Assembly: GCA_018883625.1 (NCBI GenBank)
Contig: JAHLFV010000026.1
Coordinates: forward strand, 1 to 16,645
DNA length: 16,645 nucleotides
Direction: 5' to 3'
Source: Candidatus Treponema excrementipullorum
Lineage (GTDB): Bacteria > Spirochaetota > Spirochaetia > Treponematales > Treponemataceae
Made by a program: the position numbers and the translations under genes. The notes below the pieces were generated by a model. That model saw only the letters and a program-made list of their open reading frames with translations. It searched no databases and was not told the origin of the DNA. Below are positions 1 to 6,080 of this stretch, piece by piece. Numbering within the stretch: position 1 is the first letter of the stretch; every line of letters starts with the position of its first letter.

Positions 1-34
1 GTCGTCGGCAGCGTCAGATGTGTATAAGAGACAG
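1..34 (+). other. Nextera/Tn5 sequencing adapter remnant (not genomic)
   Basis: Positions 16-34 are the 19-bp Tn5 mosaic end AGATGTGTATAAGAGACAG, and positions 2-15 (TCGTCGGCAGCGTC) are the rest of the standard Nextera read-1 transposase adapter. Together they match the adapter with no mismatch. This is untrimmed library sequence at the contig end. Genomic sequence begins at 35, and whatever lies upstream of the first gene is not present here. Confidence 0.97.
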
Positions 35-68
35 GGCATATTCTTTTTTGAGGGACTGGCGTTACTTC

Positions 69-97
69 TTGCAATGTGAAAATAGCTGTGCTACAAT
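69..97 (+). promoter_or_regulatory. Sigma-70-like promoter of the lipoprotein operon
   Basis: A -35 hexamer TTGCAA (69-74) and a -10 hexamer TACAAT (92-97) are separated by exactly 17 bp. Transcription should start near 104, giving a short leader that carries the strong Shine-Dalgarno GAGGGGTG (112-119) before the ATG at 127. The promoter would drive the three-gene operon that ends at 2111. Confidence 0.7.
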
Positions 98-126
98 AAT
101 TCATCACTTGTGAGGGGTGTTTTGCT

Positions 127-789
127 ATGAAAAAAATTACATTGTTTGCTTTGATTTTGACATCAGTATTTGTTGCATTTTCCTGTAAAAGTGCCGAACC
201 GGCTGCTGAACCGGAAACAGTTTTAATTTCAACTTTCCCTACAGACTGGGAAGAAAATATGTTCAATCAGGCAGATCAGTACGGTTATTTTTTTACCACG
301 CCTGAACTGGGAACATTCTCCATGATCGAAGGGGAATTCAAGAAATTAGGTGGTTACGAAAAGAGTGGTTTTGGGTTTGTCTTTGGGTATACGGCCGACG
401 AAGAAGGATGGTTGTCAGATTATCTGAGGTTTGAAATCAACACTGCCGGAGAATATGCCGTGTATGCTGTTAATGGCGGAACTTACATCGATTTGGTTGC
501 TGCCAATGAAGAAAATACCGTGTATATGAATGAGTCCGACCTTATTAACGGCGGTTATGACAGTGCCAATAAGCTCAAAATAGAAAAGACCGGGGATAAG
601 GATTATACTCTGTACATCAACGGTACGGAAATCGTGTCTTTTACTGCTCCCGAAGGATACGGTAATTCTGACGGTGTTATGGCTTTCTTCTCTGTAGGAC
701 AGGAAAATCAGGAAGTATTCCCCGATGAACCAGTTAAAATCACCTATAGGATTACGGATTACGTGCAGACAGTTGCTGAGGAAAAATAA
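127..789 (+). CDS. Putative spirochaetal lipoprotein with a lectin-like beta-sandwich
   Basis: This 220-residue protein has a lipoprotein signal peptide: MKK, a hydrophobic stretch at about 4-18, and a relaxed spirochaete-type lipobox A-F-S-C with the lipidated cysteine at residue 20. A Lys/Ser/Ala/Glu/Pro-rich tether (21-31) follows. The mature part (about 33-210) has alternating strands: G-F-G-F-V-F-G (81-87), YLRFEIN (99-105), NKLKIEKTG (148-156) and YTLYINGTEIV (160-170). The last two resemble the 'L.V...G....Y.NG' signature of concanavalin-A/LamG-like sandwiches (DUF1080-type). The fold call is inference and no catalytic residues are evident. It probably sits at the membrane surface and may bind a glycan or peptide. 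The ATG is supported by GAGGGGTG 7 nt upstream. It is first in an operon with the GNAT gene, which begins directly after its stop codon. Confidence 0.8.
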   Translation: MKKITLFALILTSVFVAFSCKSAEPAAEPETVLISTFPTDWEENMFNQADQYGYFFTTPELGTFSMIEGEFKKLGGYEKSGFGFVFGYTADEEGWLSDYLRFEINTAGEYAVYAVNGGTYIDLVAANEENTVYMNESDLINGGYDSANKLKIEKTGDKDYTLYINGTEIVSFTAPEGYGNSDGVMAFFSVGQENQEVFPDEPVKITYRITDYVQTVAEEK

Positions 790-1341
790 GTGTCCTTTGC
801 TTTAAGACAAGCTTTTGTCTCTGACATTCAGGATATTATGAATGTGGAGGCAGACGCTTTTTTTACGCCTATCCGGGAGAAGGAAGAGGTGTTCGTGGAG
901 CGGATAACTGTCTTTCCTCAAGGTTTTTTTGTTTTAATCGACGAAGATACGAACAAAGTCTGCGGATATTTCGCTTCCGAACGGTGGGAGAGTTATGCCC
1001 TTACTTCTGATGATTTTTTATTGGATCACTCTGCCCGGGAACGTCACAAAAACAACGGCTCCTATGTGTATATTTCTTCCATGGGAATACTGCAAGCCTA
1101 CCGGGGAAAGGGGCTGGGAACGTATCTGTTTACGGAATCTTGTAACACATTGGCAAAAACTTTGACAGATGTAAAGGCTTTTGTGCTTCTTGTAAACGAA
1201 CAGTGGAAGTCCGCTCTAAAAATTTACCGGGAATATGGTTTTGTGCAAAAAGGAGTGTTGGAAAAATTCTTTCCCCAATACCAAACACAGACAGGTGTTG
1301 TCTGTGTCGGTGACGGTATTGTTATGGAAAAAGTCTTATGA
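790..1341 (+). CDS. GNAT-family N-acetyltransferase
   Basis: The 183-residue product has the GNAT fold signature. Beta-strand 4, YVYISSMGILQAY (92-104), runs into the acetyl-CoA pyrophosphate loop Y-R-G-K-G-L-G (104-110), which fits the family's Q/R-x-x-G-x-G/A motif. A C-terminal segment L-K-I-Y-R-E-Y-G-F (143-151) is typical of motif B, where the Tyr acts as general acid in many members. The substrate cannot be told; the layout is RimI-like, but many GNATs of this shape acetylate small molecules. The start is GTG at 790, directly after the lipoprotein stop, with GAGG at 778-781 eight nt upstream inside the preceding gene. Translational coupling is therefore likely. The stop overlaps the next gene's ATG by 4 nt (ATGA). 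Confidence 0.87.
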   Translation: MSFALRQAFVSDIQDIMNVEADAFFTPIREKEEVFVERITVFPQGFFVLIDEDTNKVCGYFASERWESYALTSDDFLLDHSARERHKNNGSYVYISSMGILQAYRGKGLGTYLFTESCNTLAKTLTDVKAFVLLVNEQWKSALKIYREYGFVQKGVLEKFFPQYQTQTGVVCVGDGIVMEKVL

Positions 1342-2111
1342 AACATACTCAGTGGGATATTTTTTGCGAGTTTCGGGATACATTTAAAAAACAGTGTCAG
1401 GAGTGGAACACCTCTTTTCAGGATGTATTGCAGCCTTTACAAAGAGCTGTGGCTATCGATACACCTTATTATCCTGTGGAAACTTCCGTTGTGTACAACA
1501 ACAGTTTGAATGATGTTCAGCCGGAAGATGACATAAAAGCGATTATAATCGGTGACAATCCGGGAAAAGATGAACAGCGCTCTTATAACAGGCGGTATTT
1601 GGTGGGACAATCAGGAAAGATTGCTTCCAGCTTTTATGCAAAAAATCCTGAGTTGGGAATTGATTTTAGAAAAAATACTATTATTTTGAATAAAACTCCC
1701 GTACATACGGCAAAAACCATTCATTTACGGTCTTTGGCAAAGGGAAACAGTGCAGTATCCAAGCTTATTGTAGACAGTCAGGTGTGGATGGCAAAGAAGA
1801 CTGCGGCCTTACATCAGCAGTTGCTGGCTGCAAGTTGCTCCGACAGTCTTCCTTGTGAGCTTCACATAGTTGGGTACGGAGAATTAAAAAACAAAGGAAT
1901 ATTTATCCCGTACAGAGATGCCTTGCATGCTACTTACAAAGAAAATCCTCAGGCGTGGGAGTCTGTACGGGTGTATCAGCATTATTCCATGAATAGATTT
2001 TCCATCGATTTGAAAAGTTTTGCGGAGAAAAACAATATATCGGAGTTGCCACTGGCGGAGCAACTTGCAGCTGTGGGAAAATTTCATCGAGATGAAATTT
2101 TCCCACTGTAA
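1338..2111 (+). CDS. Uracil-DNA glycosylase superfamily protein
   Basis: The 257-residue protein resembles the UDG superfamily. A beta-strand leads to motif 1, I-I-I-G-D-N-P-G-K-D-E (69-79), of the GxxPGxxE type. Further on are I-I-L-N-K-T-P-V-H-T (115-124), like the strand-2 Asn/Pro region of family 4/5 enzymes, and H-Y-S-M-N-R-F-S (215-222), where the usual HPS-type DNA-intercalation motif has Tyr in place of Pro. The likely role is base-excision repair of deaminated DNA, but activity is not certain because motif 2 and the HPS motif diverge. It overlaps the GNAT gene by 4 nt. The last 12 residues (V-G-K-F-H-R-D-E-I-F-P-L) are encoded by a 34-bp hairpin-forming sequence, so the native C-terminus probably lay near residue 232 before a repeat inserted. 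Confidence 0.68.
   Translation: MKHTQWDIFCEFRDTFKKQCQEWNTSFQDVLQPLQRAVAIDTPYYPVETSVVYNNSLNDVQPEDDIKAIIIGDNPGKDEQRSYNRRYLVGQSGKIASSFYAKNPELGIDFRKNTIILNKTPVHTAKTIHLRSLAKGNSAVSKLIVDSQVWMAKKTAALHQQLLAASCSDSLPCELHIVGYGELKNKGIFIPYRDALHATYKENPQAWESVRVYQHYSMNRFSIDLKSFAEKNNISELPLAEQLAAVGKFHRDEIFPL
2073..2106. repeat. Perfect 16-bp inverted repeat (34-bp hairpin) at the end of the UDG-like gene
   Basis: The left arm GTGGGAAAATTTCATC (2073-2088) and the right arm GATGAAATTTTCCCAC (2091-2106) are exact reverse complements around a 2-nt centre (GA). No T-run follows on either side, so it is a poor intrinsic terminator. Both strands translate to nearly the same peptide (VGKFH-R/L-DEIFP). A smaller dyad, GAAGTA-A-TACTTC, lies just downstream (2133-2145). 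The arrangement resembles a dispersed palindromic repeat that has landed on a gene end. Copy number elsewhere cannot be seen from this window. Confidence 0.85.
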
Positions 2112-2262
2112 GGCCCAGTGCCCCGTTACCATGAAGTAATACTTCCTGCAACCGGAGCTTGGGTATTCGTAGCCTATAAAAAAATGCGATAAACCGGAAA
2201 GTCATTGCGGAAGGGTTTGCTACGATGTGCTATATCGATACAACAATCCTACAAGAGACATT

Positions 2263-3012
2263 TCAGTAACAGATTTCGCTTTCAAAGCAGATTCCGTCTT
2301 GGTTTTTACCCACCACAAAAATCTTGTCTTCGTTGTTGAAATCTGCCCACAGTTCCATTTTTTCTCCGTACTTTGCTTCATGGGCGTAATTGATACGGAA
2401 GTTTGTAATGGGCTTTTTCAGGAAAGTTTCCGGCAAAATGTCTGCAATATAGGTGGCGTAACGGGCATTGTTTACGTGACCGTTGGCATCTATATCGCTG
2501 AAACGGATGATTCGCTCTGAAACACGCTGAAGGTTTTCGGATGGTTGGATTTTTCCCGCCGGTGTTCCACAAAATTCGGTGGTTTGGGTGGGGGCAGGGC
2601 GAAGCTTAAAATCGGAAGGCTTTTGAATCCGCCTTGTGTCGGGATTTACGGAAAGCCACGTGCTATCTCCGTCTACCAAAACAGTTCCGTCGTCTTTTAT
2701 AATCTGATAACGACGGGAAAACTGTAACCCGATGGCTTTTTCTTCCCAGGTTTTTACGGTGATTACATCGTCCATTCGAGGCATTCTGTGGATTTTGAAA
2801 GAATTCCGTGATACAAGAAGTACGGATTTGTTTTCTACCAATACATCAAAGGTCAGTCCCCGTTGTACAAAATCTTCAGAAGCGGTAACAGATGTAAGAT
2901 CCAATAATTGAGCCAATGTCATAACATGATATTGATTACATTGGCTAAAATACACTTTTGTTTCTCTGACAAAAGTTTTGTCTTCTTGATGATACTGTTT
3001 GAACTCGTGCAT
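2263..3012 (-). CDS. Acyl-ACP thioesterase (FatA/FatB-like, double hot-dog)
   Basis: The 249-residue length matches bacterial acyl-ACP thioesterases (PF01643), which hydrolyse acyl-ACP to free fatty acid and ACP in the cytoplasm and set acyl-chain supply. The N-terminal hot-dog (about 12-130) contains W-L-S-V-N-P-D-T-R-R (119-128), typical of the family. The second hot-dog carries the signature D-I-D-A-N-G-H-V-N-N-A-R-Y (173-185), with Asn177 and His179 in the N-x-H catalytic arrangement. The ATG at 3012 lies 6 nt after a good -10 and lacks a Shine-Dalgarno, so it is probably translated from a leaderless mRNA. The gene sits downstream of metH on the same strand but has its own promoter in the 91-bp gap. 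Its 3' end converges on the UDG-like gene. Confidence 0.9.
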   Translation of the reverse strand: MHEFKQYHQEDKTFVRETKVYFSQCNQYHVMTLAQLLDLTSVTASEDFVQRGLTFDVLVENKSVLLVSRNSFKIHRMPRMDDVITVKTWEEKAIGLQFSRRYQIIKDDGTVLVDGDSTWLSVNPDTRRIQKPSDFKLRPAPTQTTEFCGTPAGKIQPSENLQRVSERIIRFSDIDANGHVNNARYATYIADILPETFLKKPITNFRINYAHEAKYGEKMELWADFNNEDKIFVVGKNQDGICFESEICY

Positions 3013-3018
3013 AGAGTT

Positions 3019-3047
3019 AATATAATATCTTTAAAACAAAACGCCAA
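3019..3047 (-). promoter_or_regulatory. Promoter for the thioesterase gene, predicted leaderless
   Basis: Read on the minus strand, TTGGCG (3042-3047) and TATATT (3019-3024) are separated by exactly 17 bp. Only 6 nt (AACTCT) lie between the -10 hexamer and the ATG, so the expected start of transcription falls on or next to the A of ATG. There is no Shine-Dalgarno. The same 6-nt geometry recurs at 11756-11767 and 14640-14651. Confidence 0.68.
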
Positions 3048-3103
3048 GGGAAATTGACATTTTTACTGAATTTGTAGTAACTGTCGTATAGTGGGAGAAT
3101 AAA

Positions 3104-5770
3104 TCACTGTTGCAAAGATGTAAAAAAATTCTGAGCAAATTTAACGGTGTCCAGTGCATCCTTTCCGTAAAAATCTGCATCTATCATATGGGCGTATTCC
3201 TCTGTCATAACAGCACCACCTACACATACTTTACACCACGGGGCTTCTTTACGGAGTAGTTTGATGGTTTCTTCCATGTAGGGTACTGTAGTTGTCATTA
3301 GTGCACTGAGTCCTACAAGATAAATATGGTGTTGACATACTGTTTCTGCTATTTTTTCCGGTGGAACATCTTTGCCCAAGTCAATAACGGTAAAACTGTA
3401 ATTTTCCAGCAAAACTTTTACGATATTTTTACCGATGTCGTGAATATCTCCTTTTACGGTAGCCAATACAATTGTTCCTTTTGATTCTTCTGCAGTACCG
3501 CTTCCGACTAAATGGGTTTTTATTTCCTTGAAGGCTTCTTTTGCTGCCTCCGCACTCATAAGCAGTTGGGGTAAAAACAGTGTTTTTGCTTCAAAGCCTT
3601 TACCTACATGATCTAAGGCTGGAATAAGATGGTTGTTAATAATATCCAAAGGAGCATCTGTCTGTAACAGTTTTTGCGTATATTCTTGTGCTTCCTTTTT
3701 TAGTCCTCGGATAATGGCATATTGTAAAGAGTTTTTATCTTGCTGAGGAGTGCCGGAGAAAGTAGCCGGTAATGTTGTGTTAGGGACTTTGGGCATTTGT
3801 GGTTGAAGTTGTTGGGACTCTTGCAATGCCTGTTGTTTTGTATACTCTTCTACAAATTCTATGTAACGGGAACAGTTAGGATCATAGCCGCGAAGGGTAC
3901 AAAAGCAGATGTAGGCTTTCATCATTTCTGTAGAGTTGGGATTCATGATAGCTGCGCTTAATCCCCGTTCCATTGCCATGGTAAAAAATCCTGCGGTGAC
4001 AAAATCTCTTTGAGGAAGACCGAAGGAAATATTGGACACTCCCAAAATAGTCCGGCCCTTTTGTTTGTGAATGGCGTCCAGTGTGTCCAACGTAATTGCT
4101 GCGGCTTGCGTGTCTGCACTGATAGCCATGGCAAGGGGGTCTACAATAATATTTTTCTTAGAGATGCCATAGGTCTGTGCACAAGCAAAAATCTTTTCTG
4201 CAATGGCAAGCCGCCCCTGTACCGTGTCGGGAATACCATTTTCATCCAAAGTCAAAGCTACAACAACGCCGCCGTATTTTTTTATCAAAGGGAAAACTTT
4301 GTCCATCACTTCTTTTTTGCCGTTAACGGAGTTGACCAACGCTTTACCATTGTATATACGCAGGGCTTTTTCCATGGCACCAAAGTGGGAGGTATCTAAC
4401 TGCAACGGTAATTCTGTTACGCTTTGTAGTTCCCGGACAACGGTTTCCAGCATTTCTGTCTCATCAATTTCCGGTAAGCCTACATTAACATCCAGTATAT
4501 GAACACCTTTTTCTTCCTGATTGAGTCCTTCCCGTAAAATGTAGGGAATATCATTTTCCCGCAAAGCTTGTTTAAATCGCTTCTTCCCTGTAGGATTTAT
4601 CCGTTCTCCAATCAATAGAGGTTTATCTCCCAAATACATGGTTTTTGTATAGGAAGAAACACAGGTCAGGTTTTTGTCGTAAGGAAGGGAACATGTTTTG
4701 TCTTTGCAGAGATTTACAAGGCGACATATATGTTCCGGTGTTGTACCGCAGCAGCCACCTAAAAGAGATGCTCCCATGTCTACGAAAGAGGCTGTTATGG
4801 TTGCAAAGTCAGCAGGGGTGACATCATAGATTGTATGTCCTTGTTGACTGTGAGGAAGTCCGGCATTGGGATTTACAACTACAGGAAGGCTGGAAACGGC
4901 TGTAAGTCGGGGGACAATGTCTGTCATTTGTTTGGGGCCTAAACTGCAATTCATTCCCAAAGCCGCAACGCCCAAGCCTTCCAAAATAGTTACCATGGTT
5001 TCCGGGGCTGATCCGGTGAGAGACTTTGCGGATTGATCGTATACCGTAGTTACAATTACCGGAAGGCGCATACCAACTTCTTCCATCACTTCTTTTGCGG
5101 CTATAACGGCGGCTTTTGCTTCATAGCAGTCGTTAATGGTTTCTATAAGAATCAAGTCAAAAGGATATTGACTATGAACATGCAGAGCTATCCGAAAAAC
5201 TTCTGAAAACAGCCGGATTCCTTCCTCAAAGGGCAAATCTCCCAGAGGTGCAAAGAGTTTTCCTAAAGGTCCTATATCAAAGGCTATGAAATGGGGACTT
5301 TTCCGGGAATCAATATGTTGAGGAATTAAGTTGCTGTTTTTCAGTTGTAGCATTGTGTTCTCTGAAAAAACGGTTTCATGGATTTTTTGTCGGGCTGTAT
5401 TAGCATTTTTTAGTGCGGCTTCTATGAGCGTTTCCAGAAAAAATGTTTTTGAAGACACAGAATCGATATCGTCTCCTGATTGTTTTATCTCGGAATAAGT
5501 ATTCTGTGGTTTTCTGCAAGAAGCTATGTTATCAGTACATGGATTTTTAAGGGGAAATTTTAAGGGATTTGCACCGAAAGTATTTGTTTTTATAATGTTT
5601 GCTCCGGCAAGATAATAATTATAGTGTATATCAACGATTTTTTCGGGATGAAGTATGTTCCATGTTTCGGGTAATTCACCCGGTTTCAGTCCTTGAGCTT
5701 GAAGAAGGGAACCTGTTCCTCCGTCAAAAAACAAAATTTCTTTTCCCAGAATTTCCGTGAATGTTTTCAT
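3104..5770 (-). CDS. metH: Cobalamin-dependent methionine synthase lacking the reactivation domain
   Basis: MetH moves a methyl group from 5-methyltetrahydrofolate through cobalamin to homocysteine. The domains are all in order. The homocysteine barrel (about 1-355) has N-T-F-G-A-N (63-68) and the zinc ligands Cys275 (GMNCS) and Cys340/Cys341 (GGCCGTTP). The pterin-binding domain (about 384-640) has L-I-G-E-R-I-N-P-T-G (386-395). A Gln/Pro-rich linker (645-680) leads to the four-helix cap (about 681-755) and the B12 domain, with G-D-I-H-D-I-G (774-780) carrying axial His777. The protein ends at 888, so the C-terminal SAM/reactivation domain of the roughly 1,200-residue enterobacterial enzyme is absent. 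Two insertions, about 76-110 and 131-158, flank the helix LETLIEAALKNANTARQ. The Shine-Dalgarno AAGGA lies 6 nt before the ATG. Four tandem repeats lie directly upstream. Confidence 0.93.
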   Translation of the reverse strand: MKTFTEILGKEILFFDGGTGSLLQAQGLKPGELPETWNILHPEKIVDIHYNYYLAGANIIKTNTFGANPLKFPLKNPCTDNIASCRKPQNTYSEIKQSGDDIDSVSSKTFFLETLIEAALKNANTARQKIHETVFSENTMLQLKNSNLIPQHIDSRKSPHFIAFDIGPLGKLFAPLGDLPFEEGIRLFSEVFRIALHVHSQYPFDLILIETINDCYEAKAAVIAAKEVMEEVGMRLPVIVTTVYDQSAKSLTGSAPETMVTILEGLGVAALGMNCSLGPKQMTDIVPRLTAVSSLPVVVNPNAGLPHSQQGHTIYDVTPADFATITASFVDMGASLLGGCCGTTPEHICRLVNLCKDKTCSLPYDKNLTCVSSYTKTMYLGDKPLLIGERINPTGKKRFKQALRENDIPYILREGLNQEEKGVHILDVNVGLPEIDETEMLETVVRELQSVTELPLQLDTSHFGAMEKALRIYNGKALVNSVNGKKEVMDKVFPLIKKYGGVVVALTLDENGIPDTVQGRLAIAEKIFACAQTYGISKKNIIVDPLAMAISADTQAAAITLDTLDAIHKQKGRTILGVSNISFGLPQRDFVTAGFFTMAMERGLSAAIMNPNSTEMMKAYICFCTLRGYDPNCSRYIEFVEEYTKQQALQESQQLQPQMPKVPNTTLPATFSGTPQQDKNSLQYAIIRGLKKEAQEYTQKLLQTDAPLDIINNHLIPALDHVGKGFEAKTLFLPQLLMSAEAAKEAFKEIKTHLVGSGTAEESKGTIVLATVKGDIHDIGKNIVKVLLENYSFTVIDLGKDVPPEKIAETVCQHHIYLVGLSALMTTTVPYMEETIKLLRKEAPWCKVCVGGAVMTEEYAHMIDADFYGKDALDTVKFAQNFFTSLQQ

Positions 5771-5782
5771 ATTGTATCCTTA

Positions 5783-5881
5783 TGTCGGTTGACTTCTCTG
5801 TACAGAATGTCGGTTGACTTCTCTGTACAGAATGTCGGTTGACTTCTCTGTACAGAATATCGGTTGACTTCTCTGTACAGA
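5783..5881. repeat. Four tandem 25-bp repeats with embedded palindromes upstream of metH
   Basis: Copies lie at 5783-5807, 5808-5832, 5833-5857 and 5858-5881. The first three are identical; copy 4 has one G-to-A change at unit position 2 and lacks the final base. Each unit reads TGTCGGTTGACTTC, then the perfect 10-bp palindrome TCTGTACAGA (5797-5806, 5822-5831, 5847-5856, 5872-5881), then A. A weaker dyad, GTC-GGTT-GAC, occupies the front of copies 1-3 and is broken in copy 4. The array begins 12 bp before the metH ATG, so it could be a clustered operator. It could also be a variable-number repeat whose assembled copy number may be wrong. Confidence 0.96.
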
Positions 5882-5964
5882 TGCTCCTACTGTGCCATAA
5901 AAAATTTATTTGTGGAAGACGGAAACTGTTTTACAGGGAACTATTTGTATGGGTAAGATACGAC

Positions 5965-5993
5965 TTGTGAGAATTCTTTCCATTTGTTATAGT
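5965..5993 (+). promoter_or_regulatory. Sigma-70-like promoter of the der operon
   Basis: TTGTGA (5965-5970) and TATAGT (5988-5993) are separated by exactly 17 bp. The predicted transcription start is near 6000, leaving a leader of about 80 nt before the preferred der ATG at 6081. It faces away from metH and lies about 85 bp beyond the tandem repeats. Confidence 0.65.
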
Positions 5994-6080
5994 AAACGGG
6001 CGTATCACGATTTTGTAAAATAAAGTAATGTTGCCAACCTTATTGCAATGCCTTATAACGGTATAACAGGAGTTAAGCCC

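Larger units (their letters stand above)
5771..6080. other. Divergent metH-der intergenic region
   Basis: This 310-bp gap holds the metH Shine-Dalgarno, the four-copy tandem repeat (5783-5881) and the der promoter (5965-5993). Between 5882 and 5964 only a short dyad CTGT-TTT-ACAG (5928-5938) is visible. I could not identify a promoter for metH or a cobalamin or SAM riboswitch. Confidence 0.6.

Noticed and set aside
16..34. Tn5 transposon mosaic end
   Set aside because: The preceding 14 bases are the synthetic part of the Nextera adapter, so it is library sequence and not an insertion.
2073..2106. The 34-bp hairpin as an intrinsic terminator
   Set aside because: It lies within the coding sequence, and no T-run follows it on either strand.
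1884..2205. Two minus-strand frames opposite the end of the UDG-like gene
   Set aside because: They run antisense to a coding region, and their protein-like look comes from the palindrome. They are kept only as a clue to a repeat.
3055..3090. Plus-strand TTGACA at 3054-3059 with TATAGT-like sequence as a promoter
   Set aside because: The spacing is about 27 bp, far from 17, and it would point into the 3' end of metH with no gene to serve.
4010..4502. Plus-strand frames inside metH
   Set aside because: They are antisense to a strongly supported gene and show no domain or ribosome-binding site.
5783..5881. Possible CRISPR array
   Set aside because: The four units are directly adjacent with no spacers and no cas gene is nearby, so this is a tandem repeat.
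5882..5964. Cobalamin or SAM riboswitch controlling metH
   Set aside because: No B12-box or SAM-riboswitch core was recognised. The region directly before metH is filled by the tandem repeats.
6048..6080. Longer der start at 6048
   Set aside because: There is no Shine-Dalgarno at a proper distance, whereas AGGAG lies 8 nt before the ATG at 6081.
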